Below, piece after piece: positions 40,646 through 49,116 of a DNA stretch of 64,000 bases; position 1 is the stretch's first letter; every line of letters starts with the position of its first letter. The notes under the pieces are model-generated. The model was not told where the DNA came from, did not search any database, and saw only the letters and a list, made by a program, of their open reading frames with translations. The stretch is from the NCBI GenBank assembly GCA_003612485.1, contig RAZA01000018.1, forward strand, positions 1 to 64,000, written 5' to 3'. The DNA is from a bacterium D16-50. Lineage in GTDB: Bacteria > Bacillota > Clostridia > Lachnospirales > Lachnospiraceae. The position numbers and the translations under genes were made by a program.

Positions 40646-40824
40646 CTGACCGCCTCCTTTATAAATTTTTGAATAATATCCGGCTCCTGCACAGCTTTCC
40701 TCCCGCCGCCTGTTTCCTGCGGGCATCCGTCCTGTGTTCGGCCCTTGTCACGGAAAAACCGCCGCGCCCTGTGGCGCTGGCGGCATCTCCTGCATCCGTT
40801 TCCTTCCCTCTGGCCCTTCTCCTG

Positions 40825-41169
40825 TTACGCAGGCTCCCCCTGCGCATCCTCCGGCGCCCCTTCCCCCTGCGGTGCCTTTGCTTCCGCATCCTTCAGCGCC
40901 TGCTCGATCAGCCCGATCACGAAGTCTTTCTGGCTCAAGCCTGTCGCCTTCAGGTGGGCCTTGATCCTCCCGAAGAGTTCCTCCGATATCTGGAATGCCA
41001 GTGTCCTTGTTGTCCCGTTTGCCATTTTCTTTCCTCCATTCTCAAAGTGTTCCTTCAGCACCATCTCGACATATTGGCTGAGTGTCAGGTTCATCTGTTC
41101 CTGCTCTGTCCGGGCCTGCGTGTGCAGGGCCTCCGGGATCATCGCGCATAAGTTTTTACGGTTTTCCAT
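40825..41169 (-). CDS. Tandem ribbon-helix-helix-like protein
   Basis: The start is ATG 41169 (AAAGGAGCAG site). The 114-residue product has two similar beta-helix-helix units: NRKNLCAMIPEALHTQARTEQEQMNLTLSQYVEMVLKEHFE and RTLAFQISEELFGRIKAHLKATGLSQKDFVIGLIEQALKD. Each has the spacing of an Arc/CopG-type motif. Two units in one chain would make a single-chain dimer able to bind an operator or an oriT-like site. A Pro/Glu-rich tail follows. It lies between the DNA methyltransferase and the VirB3-like gene and is a good candidate regulator of the transfer operon. Confidence 0.7.
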   Translation of the reverse strand: MENRKNLCAMIPEALHTQARTEQEQMNLTLSQYVEMVLKEHFENGGKKMANGTTRTLAFQISEELFGRIKAHLKATGLSQKDFVIGLIEQALKDAEAKAPQGEGAPEDAQGEPA

Positions 41170-41283
41170 ATCCCGCTGCTCCTTTCTCCGTTCCTTACAA
41201 GCCAAGTATACCGACAATGCATGGGGAAAGCCATACCAATACCCAACAAGGATTTCCCGCAAAAGGATGCAGGACCACCAATG

Positions 41284-43386
41284 TTATACATCCCCGGGGT
41301 TCCCCTCCCTGTCCTCCCGTTTCCGCAGGAAATAAGCGATCCCGCGCAGCACAAAGTCCACGCAGGGGATCGCCACGCTGTTGCCAAGCGCCTTGTACCG
41401 TGCGCTGTCCGATGCGCCGGGGATGTCCGTCCAGCCGTCCGGGAAGCCCTGCAGGCGCTCGCATTCAAGGGGCGTCAGCCGCCGGATCAGGTTCCTTTTC
41501 CCCACGATGCATTTGTCCTGGCTGACATACTGGTTCCCTACCCCTTTCTCATCGCCCCGGCACAAAGAGCCTACCGTCTCCTGGTAAGTCCCTTCCCCAT
41601 CCTCATTTTTTTCTTCTGCAGGTGTCTGTCCCCCTGCCCCGTCCGGCCTGGCTCCCTGGGGTGAAAACACCGCATGGTGGTCCGTGGCCGTCAATGTATA
41701 GGAGATATCCGGCTGGCATCCAAGGCCGTTCCCGCCATTCTTTGGCTGCCGGTCAATGATGTTCCCGGCGATGCAGAGCGCTTCCTGCCGGATACTGCTC
41801 CCATCCTGCTTTCTGCCAGGGTCCTGGGCTGTAATGTCCATGCTTCCATAGCTGCCCCAGTCCATGCTGCGGTTCTCGAACAGTACCGGCTGGTTGTTCC
41901 CGCTTGTCCCTGCCGCGCTTGTGATGGTCGGGCATATCCCCTCCCCGATCCCTGCGTGGCCCTGCTGAGAGGCCAGCACCAGCGGCTGGTTGTTGCCTCC
42001 CATCCCGAATCCTGCCGAGACCGTCTGGGAGATCCCTACCGGCCCCCTGAACCTGGAATCCTGGCCGTGGTTGTCGAACACCAGGGGCTGGTGCCCATGC
42101 TCCTGCGCCCGGAGGGTGCCTGTTCTGTCTTCTGTCAGGTGCATCTGGCTGCCGCCCTGGTCGTTCAAGCACAGCACACAGGGGTATCCCTGCCCCGCCT
42201 GGCCGCCTCCTGTAAGCGAGGCATGGCGTCCCGGCATCAGGAAGCAGTCCCCGTTCCCCTTGCTCACCACGCCAAAGGCAGGCAGTTCCGTCACAAATGT
42301 CTGCATCTGCATGTTCCTTGTCGCCATGAGCGCCCCCGAAATACCGCCCAGGTCTATGACTTCATCCCGCTGGTTCACATGGAAGCTGCTTATGGCCGCC
42401 GGACGCACATCCCCCTCCCCCGGCTGTGCCACCAGGGGCTGGTGGCTGCCCATCCCCGCCCGCAGGGTCGCCGCCACATCTTCGGTGACGTCCATCCGTT
42501 CCCCGCCCTGGTCATTCAGGCAGAGCATCGCCCCTGATGGTTCTTCTGTCTGCAGGTACCCATGTCCGCCTCCATCCCCGCCGTATAATGCCGGCCATGT
42601 GCCGGACTCCCCAAAAATTCGGCGGCTCTGTACATCCCAGGGTGTCAGGCAAGCCCTGCCTGCACCATCAGCGCCGCCTTGAGCTGCGGCGGCAGTTCCT
42701 TTCCCCTCTCCCCCGCCCGCCGCAGGATCCCCTGGCAGGCTGTCCTGCTTAAATAATATTTCGGGTGCGGTGAGGCCTCCAAAATCTGCGACAAGGAAGA
42801 TGCGGCGGCGTCTCTGGGCGACTCCCCAGAATTGAGCGTCCAGCACTCTCCAAGCCAGGCTGAATCCATCTCCCAGTATGGCCGCCCCAGCAGGTCCCCA
42901 GCGCCCGGCGTCAGGTCGAGGCACATGACAGGAACTGTCCTTGATCCTGACGATCTCTTCGATGACCGCCCGGAAGTCCTCGCCGCCTGCGGAGCTGAAT
43001 GCTCCTGGAACATTCTCCCAAACGAGGTATCGAGGTCGGACAAGGTCATCTGGTATACCCTTTCTCCCATCGGCTTCTCTCATCTCCTTTACTATGCGCA
43101 CCTGCTCCATGAACAGCCCGGACCTCTCCCCTGCAAGCCCCTTCCGCTTCCCCGCCACGGACAGGTCCTGGCAGGGCGAGCCACCGCAGATGACCTCCAC
43201 CGGTGGCAGCGCCGCCCCGTCCAGCTTTGTGATGTCCCCCACATGGAGCATCCGGGGGAACCTGGTCTTTGTCACCTCCATGGGGAATGCCTCGATCTCG
43301 CTGGCCCATGCCGGGGTGATCCCGTTATGCACGGCGGCTAACGGAAAGCCCCCTATTCCGTCAAACAGGCTGCCCATTGCCGTCAT
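41284..43386 (-). CDS. C5 cytosine DNA methyltransferase with a long repeat-rich insertion
   Basis: The enzyme methylates cytosine in DNA and probably protects the ICE from restriction. Motifs present are I (MGSLFDGIGGFPLA), IV with the catalytic Cys (GGSPCQDLSVAG), VI (VWENVPGAFSS), VIII (AQRRRRIFLVADF), and IX-X near the C-terminus (RLTPLECERLQGFPDGWTD, YKALGNSVAIPCV). Between VIII and IX is an unusually long region of about 380 residues containing degenerate units such as LCLNDQGGERMDVTED and LCLNDQGGSQMHLTED, each ending HQPLV, plus further GNNQPLV-type units. Total length is 700 residues against about 320-450 for typical enzymes. Its start overlaps the preceding gene by 4 nt (ATGA). The target sequence is unknown. 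Confidence 0.9.
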   Translation of the reverse strand: MTAMGSLFDGIGGFPLAAVHNGITPAWASEIEAFPMEVTKTRFPRMLHVGDITKLDGAALPPVEVICGGSPCQDLSVAGKRKGLAGERSGLFMEQVRIVKEMREADGRKGIPDDLVRPRYLVWENVPGAFSSAGGEDFRAVIEEIVRIKDSSCHVPRPDAGRWGPAGAAILGDGFSLAWRVLDAQFWGVAQRRRRIFLVADFGGLTAPEILFKQDSLPGDPAAGGGEGKGTAAAAQGGADGAGRACLTPWDVQSRRIFGESGTWPALYGGDGGGHGYLQTEEPSGAMLCLNDQGGERMDVTEDVAATLRAGMGSHQPLVAQPGEGDVRPAAISSFHVNQRDEVIDLGGISGALMATRNMQMQTFVTELPAFGVVSKGNGDCFLMPGRHASLTGGGQAGQGYPCVLCLNDQGGSQMHLTEDRTGTLRAQEHGHQPLVFDNHGQDSRFRGPVGISQTVSAGFGMGGNNQPLVLASQQGHAGIGEGICPTITSAAGTSGNNQPVLFENRSMDWGSYGSMDITAQDPGRKQDGSSIRQEALCIAGNIIDRQPKNGGNGLGCQPDISYTLTATDHHAVFSPQGARPDGAGGQTPAEEKNEDGEGTYQETVGSLCRGDEKGVGNQYVSQDKCIVGKRNLIRRLTPLECERLQGFPDGWTDIPGASDSARYKALGNSVAIPCVDFVLRGIAYFLRKREDREGNPGDV

Positions 43387-43754
43387 GGGCTTCCACCCGC
43401 TCTCTCTTCTGCCGGCTGCCGCATGAATTCCGCCACCGCCCTCCAGGGGACGTGCCGGACCGGTATGCCAAGCCGCAGGGCCGCCTCCAGTTCCTCATGC
43501 ATCCCGCCGGATACACGTCCGCCGCACAGCCACAGCTCACTGCAGGCTCCCAGCAGCCGGATTCCCAGCCCGATCCCCAGCTCCCTCTGTTCCGGGACGG
43601 AATCATCCAGTATCTGGGGGTACAAAAGATGCGCCGCCACCGGCACATCCCCCTGCCACACCGCCAGACGGCAGGCTGCCCTGGCAAACGCAGTGTTGGC
43701 CGCCGTATCCCCCGCATAGGGGGATGCGATATATACAATCTTTCCTTCTGCCAT
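43383..43754 (-). CDS. DUF4406-like / nucleoside deoxyribosyltransferase-fold protein
   Basis: The start is ATG 43754 after GGAGGTG. The 123-residue protein has the VYIASPYAGDTAANTAFARAACRLAVWQGDVPVAAHLLYPQIL pattern, then LLGACSELWLCGGRVSGGMHEELEAALRLGIPV. Both are seen in DUF4406/DUF7768 proteins that share the fold of nucleoside 2-deoxyribosyltransferases, common in phages. It may act on modified nucleotides or bases, which fits the directly following DNA methyltransferase (4-nt overlap). The catalytic residue assignment is uncertain, but the Glu in GGMHEELE is in the usual place. Confidence 0.75.
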   Translation of the reverse strand: MAEGKIVYIASPYAGDTAANTAFARAACRLAVWQGDVPVAAHLLYPQILDDSVPEQRELGIGLGIRLLGACSELWLCGGRVSGGMHEELEAALRLGIPVRHVPWRAVAEFMRQPAEERAGGSP

Positions 43755-43763
43755 AGGCACCTC

Positions 43764-44663
43764 CTACTTGACTACCTGCACGATGGTCTTTGTCAGGTTC
43801 ACGGCACCCTGCGCCGCATAGACCGCGCCCATCACGTTGGCCCTGGTCCCCGTATCCAGCCCGAACTGCCCTGCGATGCGGGGCACCTCCCCTGAGGACA
43901 GCATCAGCCCAAGCCCAAGCAGGGCGTGGTCCTTTACCACCATCAGCCCCGCCACCAGGATGGACGCCTGCAGGAACGTGGTCAGGCACAGCCCGATGAC
44001 CTGCTTGCACCAGCCTGTAAAGCCGTCGATATACCCCCTGGGGACGCTGAACATGTAAAGGCTCCCCACCGCTATCTGGATGAGCAGGATGCCGCCCCTT
44101 TTCAGGTTGGCAAAGAACACCTTGATGACGGCGTACCCCATGAGGATCAGTATAAAGATCATCAGGATGGGGCTGGTAATGCTCCCAAGCCCCCCGAACA
44201 CCCCTGCGCTGGCCGCATCCTGCCATGTCCCCGCATCTTTTAAGGACTCAATCGTGCTTACCGCCACCGCCCTGAAATCCGACCCCAGGCCGGTGATCCC
44301 CGCCGTGAAACTGCCCTGCAGGGAAACGCACAGCTTGTAAAGCTCCACCGGCACGGTGGAAAACAGCCCTACCGCCATGAACCCTTTGATGGCGTTAAGG
44401 CCCGTTTCCTTAAAGCTCCCCCTTCCGCTCTGGCATTCGATCCCACACTCGAACACTGCCACCACCAGCCCGGTGGCGTACAGCGCCCATGCCAGATAGG
44501 AAAAGAACAGCACGATGGACTGCACCCAGCCCATCTCGAACAGGTCGGCCCCCATGTTGCCCATCTGCATAAAAAAATCGCCTAAAAACCCTACTATCTG
44601 CCCATAGATCCAGTCGATGATCTGGCCCAGCACGGTGTCGGCGATGAAATCCCATATGAACAC
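43764..44663 (-). CDS. VirB6/TrbL-like polytopic membrane protein
   Basis: VirB6-type proteins form the inner-membrane pore of type IV secretion systems. This 299-residue protein starts at a GTG (FIWDFIADTVLGQIIDWIYG) and has at least five hydrophobic segments: about residues 48-72 (SIVLFFSYLAWALYATGLVVAVF), 90-108, 160-182 (SPILMIFILILMGYAVIKVFF), 188-205 and 228-250 (FLQASILVAGLMVV). A Gly-rich C-terminal stretch precedes LTKTIVQVVK. The size and the amphipathic N-terminal segment fit the TrbL family seen in Clostridia ICEs. It lies between the pilin-like genes and the DUF4406-like gene. Confidence 0.8.
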   Translation of the reverse strand: MFIWDFIADTVLGQIIDWIYGQIVGFLGDFFMQMGNMGADLFEMGWVQSIVLFFSYLAWALYATGLVVAVFECGIECQSGRGSFKETGLNAIKGFMAVGLFSTVPVELYKLCVSLQGSFTAGITGLGSDFRAVAVSTIESLKDAGTWQDAASAGVFGGLGSITSPILMIFILILMGYAVIKVFFANLKRGGILLIQIAVGSLYMFSVPRGYIDGFTGWCKQVIGLCLTTFLQASILVAGLMVVKDHALLGLGLMLSSGEVPRIAGQFGLDTGTRANVMGAVYAAQGAVNLTKTIVQVVK

Positions 44664-44730
44664 TTCCGCTACTCACTTCCTTCCCAAACGCATATGCGTT
44701 CTGCCCTGCTTTTTCTTCCATGCCCTTATC

Positions 44731-45159
44731 TCAGCACATCTCCTGCCCCATCTGCGGCTCCTGCACCGGCTCCCTGAAAACATCCAGGTAATCACTGACC
44801 GCCCCGGAGAGCTGCCTGTAATCCGCCTCTGTCGGCTTGTATACATACCATTTTACGTCCCTGCCATCTTTCCAGATATGCGGGGAGACTCCATTGCGGA
44901 AGTTAGGGTTGTTTACCATCCTGATCCCCCACAGGTCGGAAAAGTGCAGCGCCATGCTGTCAATCGGCCCTTCCTGGCGGTTGAGCAACGTGACCTTCAG
45001 CATCTCATACTGGTCCGCCACCCTGCCGGTGGCAAAGGCCGCCTTCATGCGGATGTCCCCGGAGAGCCTGCCGTAGCAGGCATTCCCCACGATCCGGATA
45101 TCCGAAAGCCCCATATCCTTCCCGAAAATCTTCTGCAGCTCCTGTTCAAGAAAAGTCAT
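44731..45159 (-). CDS. Unknown 142-residue transfer-region protein
   Basis: The start is ATG 45159 after TAGGAGGTAC. The soluble product reads TFLEQELQKIFGKDMGLSDIRIVGNACYGRLSGDIRMKAAFATGRVADQYEMLKVTLLNRQEGPIDSMALHFSDLWG, with a C-terminal helix (DYRQLSGAVSDYLDVFREPVQ). The pattern is typical of small conserved proteins of Clostridia conjugative regions, but I cannot name the family with confidence. It is tightly packed between the DUF3852-like membrane protein (11 nt upstream) and the VirB6-like gene, so it may be a cytoplasmic partner of the channel. Confidence 0.65.
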   Translation of the reverse strand: MTFLEQELQKIFGKDMGLSDIRIVGNACYGRLSGDIRMKAAFATGRVADQYEMLKVTLLNRQEGPIDSMALHFSDLWGIRMVNNPNFRNGVSPHIWKDGRDVKWYVYKPTEADYRQLSGAVSDYLDVFREPVQEPQMGQEMC

Positions 45160-45170
45160 GCCTGTACCTC

Positions 45171-45506
45171 CTACATCCCAAGGATCTGCCAGATATAAAG
45201 GGGCGCAGTCAGCGTGAACACCAGGCAGGCGAACAGGATAGCAGGCGCCGCCCATTCGAACTGCCCGTGCTTCCTGTAATCGAAGTATGCCGTCCCCAGC
45301 TTGGCAAAGAAAAAGACAGCCAGGATCAGGTCGATGGCGGGGAACACCACGTTGTTGACCACCGTCTTGATCTGGGCGGACGCCGTGGTCCATGTCCCCT
45401 CGATTGCCCCTGCCACATCGCCGGATGCCGCATATGCGGGGACGCAGAACATGCTGGCGGCAAGGATTGCCGCACACAGTAAAAGAGCCATTTTTTTCAT
45501 TTTCAT
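45171..45506 (-). CDS. VirB2/TrbC-like small membrane protein (DUF3852-like)
   Basis: This 111-residue protein has a signal peptide (MKMKKMALLLCAAILAASMF, cleavage after AYA). The mature part has two hydrophobic helices (NNVVFPAIDLILAVFFFAKLG and WAAPAILFACLVFTLTAPLYIW) around a short basic loop (YFDYRKHGQFE). This signal peptide plus two-helix topology is that of VirB2/TrbC pilin-like subunits. The sequence matches what I remember of DUF3852, which always occurs in Clostridia conjugative regions. It is a candidate major channel or pilus subunit of the VirB system, distinct from the Flp-like pilin at 56.0 kb. Confidence 0.78.
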   Translation of the reverse strand: MKMKKMALLLCAAILAASMFCVPAYAASGDVAGAIEGTWTTASAQIKTVVNNVVFPAIDLILAVFFFAKLGTAYFDYRKHGQFEWAAPAILFACLVFTLTAPLYIWQILGM

Positions 45507-45609
45507 AGGTTATCTCCCTTCTTTCTTGGGAAAAGGAAAAGCTGCAGACGAAAGTCCTGCCTGCAGCCTCTTTCCTTTCCCTGATGATATTTTCTTTCCG
45601 CCTTACCTG

Positions 45610-47352
45610 TCAGTCCGGGTTCTGCGGGGCGATATGCCAGTCACTCCAGAGGTTCCCGCTTATGGCCACGGAGTCCGTCAGGTCCATGGACAGCATCCCT
45701 GCAGGCGTCCAGCAGTCTATGAGCCATGTGTAGGCCGTATAGCCCCCGTCCGGGTACCAGATGGGGGTGAAGTGGGTCCTGCGGTTATAGGTGCTGTAAG
45801 GGTTTTCCTTGAATTCATGGGCCATGTCATAGCCGCCCCCTATGCGGTCCAAAAGCCGCCAGTATCCCTGGTATCCGAACTCCGGGAAATAGGTGACGGC
45901 ATTCTGCGCCGCCGTGACTGCGGAAGCCTGGCTTGTGCTGACATGGGTGTCCACCCTCTCCTGGATGCCGTACCCGGATTTCATCGTACTCCCGCTTGCC
46001 GTGGGCGATTTTGCGTCCGGCGTGATGGACATGGATGCGGAAAGGCTGGCGGAATACCTGTCAAAACCAAACTCCCACCAGCCGTGGTCGCACCATTCCC
46101 CTTCGTCCTCCCCCAACTCGTTGTAATCGCTGTGCCATACCCAGTGTTCCTTCCACCAGGGGCGCCATATCCCCCAGCTGGCTGACGCAGCCTGCCCCTT
46201 TGCCGGAACCGGCGCACCGGCAAAGCCGTCATTCCTGTCGTCCGCATTGGGATCGGGGGGCAGGTTCGCATCCAGTTCTATGATGTTCGCCCGGATGGTT
46301 CCCTTGTCTGCCGAGCCGCCCCCCTGGACATCCACCGTGATCGTCATAACCTGCGGCTCCACCGGCGTCCTCCAGCGCACCCACGCCAGCTGGCTCTCCC
46401 CTTCCGGATAATACACGCCGCTCACTGTATGGCTGCCCCCTGCGATATGGAACGTGACGGAGACCGGGTTGTCCGGGTCGCTCTGGCCGCCCCTTACCGT
46501 CACCGCCGTGATGACCTCCGTATCCGTGCGGTATTCATAGTCACAGTCGGTCACCACAGGTATCTGCGGCGGCATGTCATTGAAACGCACGATGCCAAGG
46601 CCAAGGCTGGACCTGATGTCCGCATTGGAGGCCGCCGTGTTCCTGCTCCCGCCCCATGCCGGGAAACCTAAGTCCGCCGTTTCCAGGAACAGAGCCAGGG
46701 GGAGGTTCTTATGCGACAGGGACACCATCTTCCGCCGCAGCCCTCCGCTTAACAGTTCATCGTAAAGGGCCGCTTCCGTGGCTGTAGTGGCGATAAAAAC
46801 ACCCTGGAACGTGTAATAGGCAATCGGCTCAACGAGCAGCCGGTATTCCCCGTTTATCAGTACATCAAAGTCCATCCCTGTCAGGTTCGCGATACTGCGC
46901 ACCACCTGCTCGTCCGTGAAATAGCTCTTGATGGCAGCGATATTGCTGTTGCCGCTGGAGCTGACGATCCGGGGCAGCGCCTGGGAGGGCTTCGCATAGG
47001 CATAGCCGCCCTGAACCGGGGAAAGGCCTGCGCCGCCGCTGTACTGCAGCTTGCTCACCTTCCCGAAATGATAGACGCTGCCGGGGATGGCCTGGTTCGT
47101 CAGGTCGATGGGCGTGGTGACCACCGAATGGTCGCTGGCCCTCACCACGCTCACCCTCACCCCGTCATAGCCTGGCGTCCATTTGTTCTGGCTGGTCCCC
47201 TGCCCCATGCCGCCTCCCCCGCCGTCCATGTTCCCCTCCCCCGTTGCACGGACGGGAACGGCAGACAAAAGAGAGCAGAGCAGGGAGACTGCCAGCATGA
47301 GTGCAATGCTTTTCCCTGCTCTCCTGCGCTGATTCAGGTTCATTCCTTTCAA
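45610..47352 (-). CDS. Large secreted or surface protein of the transfer region
   Basis: The start is TTG 47352 or ATG 47343 behind AAGGAGG. The roughly 580-residue product has a signal peptide (GKSIALMLAVSLLCSLLSAV, cleavage after VRA). A Gly-rich linker (GGGGGMGQGTSQNKW) is followed by an extracellular region. A segment around residues 290-350 (PDNPVSVTFHIAGGSHTVSGVYYPEGESQLAWVRWRTP) looks like an Ig-like beta-sandwich. The C-terminal part is rich in Trp and Tyr (WWKEHWVWHSDYNELGEDEGEW). No LPXTG anchor or transmembrane tail is evident. It may be the exposed adhesin or VirB-channel cap for mating-pair contact. Confidence 0.7.
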   Translation of the reverse strand: MKGMNLNQRRRAGKSIALMLAVSLLCSLLSAVPVRATGEGNMDGGGGGMGQGTSQNKWTPGYDGVRVSVVRASDHSVVTTPIDLTNQAIPGSVYHFGKVSKLQYSGGAGLSPVQGGYAYAKPSQALPRIVSSSGNSNIAAIKSYFTDEQVVRSIANLTGMDFDVLINGEYRLLVEPIAYYTFQGVFIATTATEAALYDELLSGGLRRKMVSLSHKNLPLALFLETADLGFPAWGGSRNTAASNADIRSSLGLGIVRFNDMPPQIPVVTDCDYEYRTDTEVITAVTVRGGQSDPDNPVSVTFHIAGGSHTVSGVYYPEGESQLAWVRWRTPVEPQVMTITVDVQGGGSADKGTIRANIIELDANLPPDPNADDRNDGFAGAPVPAKGQAASASWGIWRPWWKEHWVWHSDYNELGEDEGEWCDHGWWEFGFDRYSASLSASMSITPDAKSPTASGSTMKSGYGIQERVDTHVSTSQASAVTAAQNAVTYFPEFGYQGYWRLLDRIGGGYDMAHEFKENPYSTYNRRTHFTPIWYPDGGYTAYTWLIDCWTPAGMLSMDLTDSVAISGNLWSDWHIAPQNPD

Positions 47353-47435
47353 TCATTTCCTCCTTTCCACGCAAAAAGCACCGCACATCACTGTACGGCA
47401 CTTTCCTGTTCAGATCCTTTTTTAGTTCATGCGGC

Positions 47436-48035
47436 CTAATCCATGCTCCCGATCTTGTTCCCGTTCTCATACATATCGCCTGCCTGGGTTTCGGAATTTG
47501 CGCCCCCGTTTGGCACACTGCCGAAGCCGGGCAGCCCTCCGCCGCTGCCTGCGCCCCCGTCATCCGCAGGCGGCACATAGGTGTCATGGTCCACCGGCTC
47601 CGGGGTGGCCTCCACCGGGGTCCCGTCCGGCTTTTCCTCCGGGTTTGTCAGGGTTTCCCCATCTGGCTGCTGCGGCTTTTCCACCTCCGGCTGGATGCTC
47701 CGCTCCGGCTGTCCGGTCTGGGCGGGCCTGCTGTCTACGGGCTGGGCCGTCTGCGTTTCCCCTGCCCCCTGCCCCGCATCCGGCTGGATGCTCAGCTCCA
47801 CGTTCCCCTCTCCGGGACTGCTTTCTTCCATACTGCTTGCAGCATCACTGCCGTCTGCGGCATGGGATGGGTCAATGATGAGCTCCGCCGCACTGCTTTC
47901 CTTTCTGGGCAGTTCATCCTCCCCGGCAGGCGGCTCTGCAAACTGCAGGCTGATCGCTGCAAGCAGCCCTGCGCAGATGGCGATGCCTCCCCCGACTGCC
48001 AGATGCCTTTTTGTCTTTTCTGTCATCTTCATCAT
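47436..48035 (-). CDS. Membrane-anchored acidic Pro/Glu-rich protein (DUF6550-like)
   Basis: The start is ATG 48035 after GAAGGAGGG. The 199-residue product has an N-terminal transmembrane helix (HLAVGGGIAICAGLLAAISLQF). About 160 low-complexity residues rich in Pro, Glu, Gly and Asp follow, including two similar blocks (ELSIQPDAGQGAGETQTAQP and ERSIQPEVEKPQQPDGETLT). This looks like a disordered spacer reaching through the cell wall. I recall such proteins as DUF6550 in Clostridia ICEs. It lies between the TadE-like genes and the large surface protein, consistent with a structural role in the envelope. Confidence 0.7.
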   Translation of the reverse strand: MMKMTEKTKRHLAVGGGIAICAGLLAAISLQFAEPPAGEDELPRKESSAAELIIDPSHAADGSDAASSMEESSPGEGNVELSIQPDAGQGAGETQTAQPVDSRPAQTGQPERSIQPEVEKPQQPDGETLTNPEEKPDGTPVEATPEPVDHDTYVPPADDGGAGSGGGLPGFGSVPNGGANSETQAGDMYENGNKIGSMD

Positions 48036-48134
48036 AAATTCCCTCCTTCGGCATGGTTGATTTATTTCAGTTCTCTCGTGTCCGATTTGTACGATACACC
48101 ATACTACATAGTTCACGCAAAGTCTAGCGTTATT

Positions 48135-48695
48135 TCAGAATACTTCAATATATCCTGCCTGCACCTTCACCGTGATGTGCATGGATGGGAGGAGCCTTCC
48201 GCCAAAGCGCACCGGCACCTCCAGCCGGATCACGGCATCCGCCTCAAACCTTGCCGCATTCTGCGGGTCAGATGGGGCAAGGGGCGCGTTCCTGACCGTG
48301 ACGGTGAGGCTGTCGATGGCAAATTCCAGCGCCTCCCCGCCGTCTCCCGCATATTTGACGTGCCGGCCTCCATCCTCCTGTGTCCCAAGGGTAAGGTCAA
48401 GAAAGGAATAGATATCCCCCTCGCTGATCGCTGCCTCCCATGCCCCACCGCCGTCCGGCAGGTAATTCCCGGAATAGCCTTCCCTCACGCCATGGTATAC
48501 GCCATAGTAATTGTCATTGACGGTGGAGATGATGGCATCCTCCGTGGCGTCCCGGACACCTGCGGCGATCAGGTACAGGCGGAAATACTCCGAGATGCCG
48601 CAGAAGATGATGAGCAGCCCTAAAGTGGCGGCAATGGCAAGGGGGAAAGACGCCCCGCTTTTATCCTTAAATATCCTCCATATCTTTTTGCCCAT
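48135..48695 (-). CDS. TadE/TadG-like pseudopilin protein
   Basis: The start is ATG 48695 after GAGGTG. The 186-residue product has the typical TadE/G N-terminus: a short basic segment with SGASFPLAIAATLGLLIIFCGISEYFRLYLIAAGVRDATEDA, where one hydrophobic helix follows a Gly/Ala-Ser cleavage-like site. The remainder is a soluble beta-rich domain (AALEFAIDSLTVTVRNAPLAP, MHITVKVQAGYIEVF). TadE-like pseudopilins support assembly of Flp/Tad pili. It lies downstream of tadC and the other TadE-like gene in the same operon. Confidence 0.75.
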   Translation of the reverse strand: MGKKIWRIFKDKSGASFPLAIAATLGLLIIFCGISEYFRLYLIAAGVRDATEDAIISTVNDNYYGVYHGVREGYSGNYLPDGGGAWEAAISEGDIYSFLDLTLGTQEDGGRHVKYAGDGGEALEFAIDSLTVTVRNAPLAPSDPQNAARFEADAVIRLEVPVRFGGRLLPSMHITVKVQAGYIEVF

Positions 48696-48705
48696 TCTGC
48701 CCACC

Positions 48706-49116
48706 TCACTTCCAGTACACTTCGGATTTCCCGGTAGCCTGCGAGCGCAGGGTGACGGGGAACGAGCCGAAGTTCCCAAACAGCCCGATGTTCTTCTGCA
48801 GCGTCAGGGTCACTGTTATCTCCTGGTTCAACTGGATCTGCCCGCTGTCAGACCATGAGATCTGCGGGTCGATTCCTGTCTTTTCCCGCAGGACGGCGGC
48901 ACGCCTGTCTGTCTCTGCGCCTATGCGCCCGGAGAGCTCCGCCTCCCGCATCAGTTCGGTGGCAAAGGTGTCAAGCTGCTGCTTGGCTATGAACACCGGC
49001 AGCACCCTCAGTGCCAGGGCCAGCACCAGCACCAGGCTGAGCACCAGGACCGCCACATCCACATACCCCTCCGCCCGCCGCCCTTTCATGATACGGCAGA
49101 ACCGTTTCTTCAGCAC
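48706..49116 (-). CDS. TadE-like protein of the DUF4320 type
   Basis: This 136-residue protein starts LKKRFCRIMKGRRAEGYVDVAVLVLSLVLVLALALRVLPVF, a basic segment, a potential prepilin-type Gly/Glu site (AEGYVD) and one hydrophobic helix. A helix with a conserved Phe (KQQLDTFATELMREAELSG) and a beta-rich end (QEITVTLTLQKNIGLFG) follow. The pattern fits DUF4320, a TadE-related family that I recall from Clostridia elements. The AEGYVD motif is shared with the Flp-like pilin at 56.0 kb (GEGYVDTAVK), suggesting both are processed by the same prepilin peptidase. Confidence 0.75.
   Translation of the reverse strand: MLKKRFCRIMKGRRAEGYVDVAVLVLSLVLVLALALRVLPVFIAKQQLDTFATELMREAELSGRIGAETDRRAAVLREKTGIDPQISWSDSGQIQLNQEITVTLTLQKNIGLFGNFGSFPVTLRSQATGKSEVYWK

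Noticed and set aside
47436..48116. LPXTG-anchored surface protein
   Set aside because: The acidic Pro/Glu-rich protein has an N-terminal membrane helix and no sortase motif or C-terminal hydrophobic tail.
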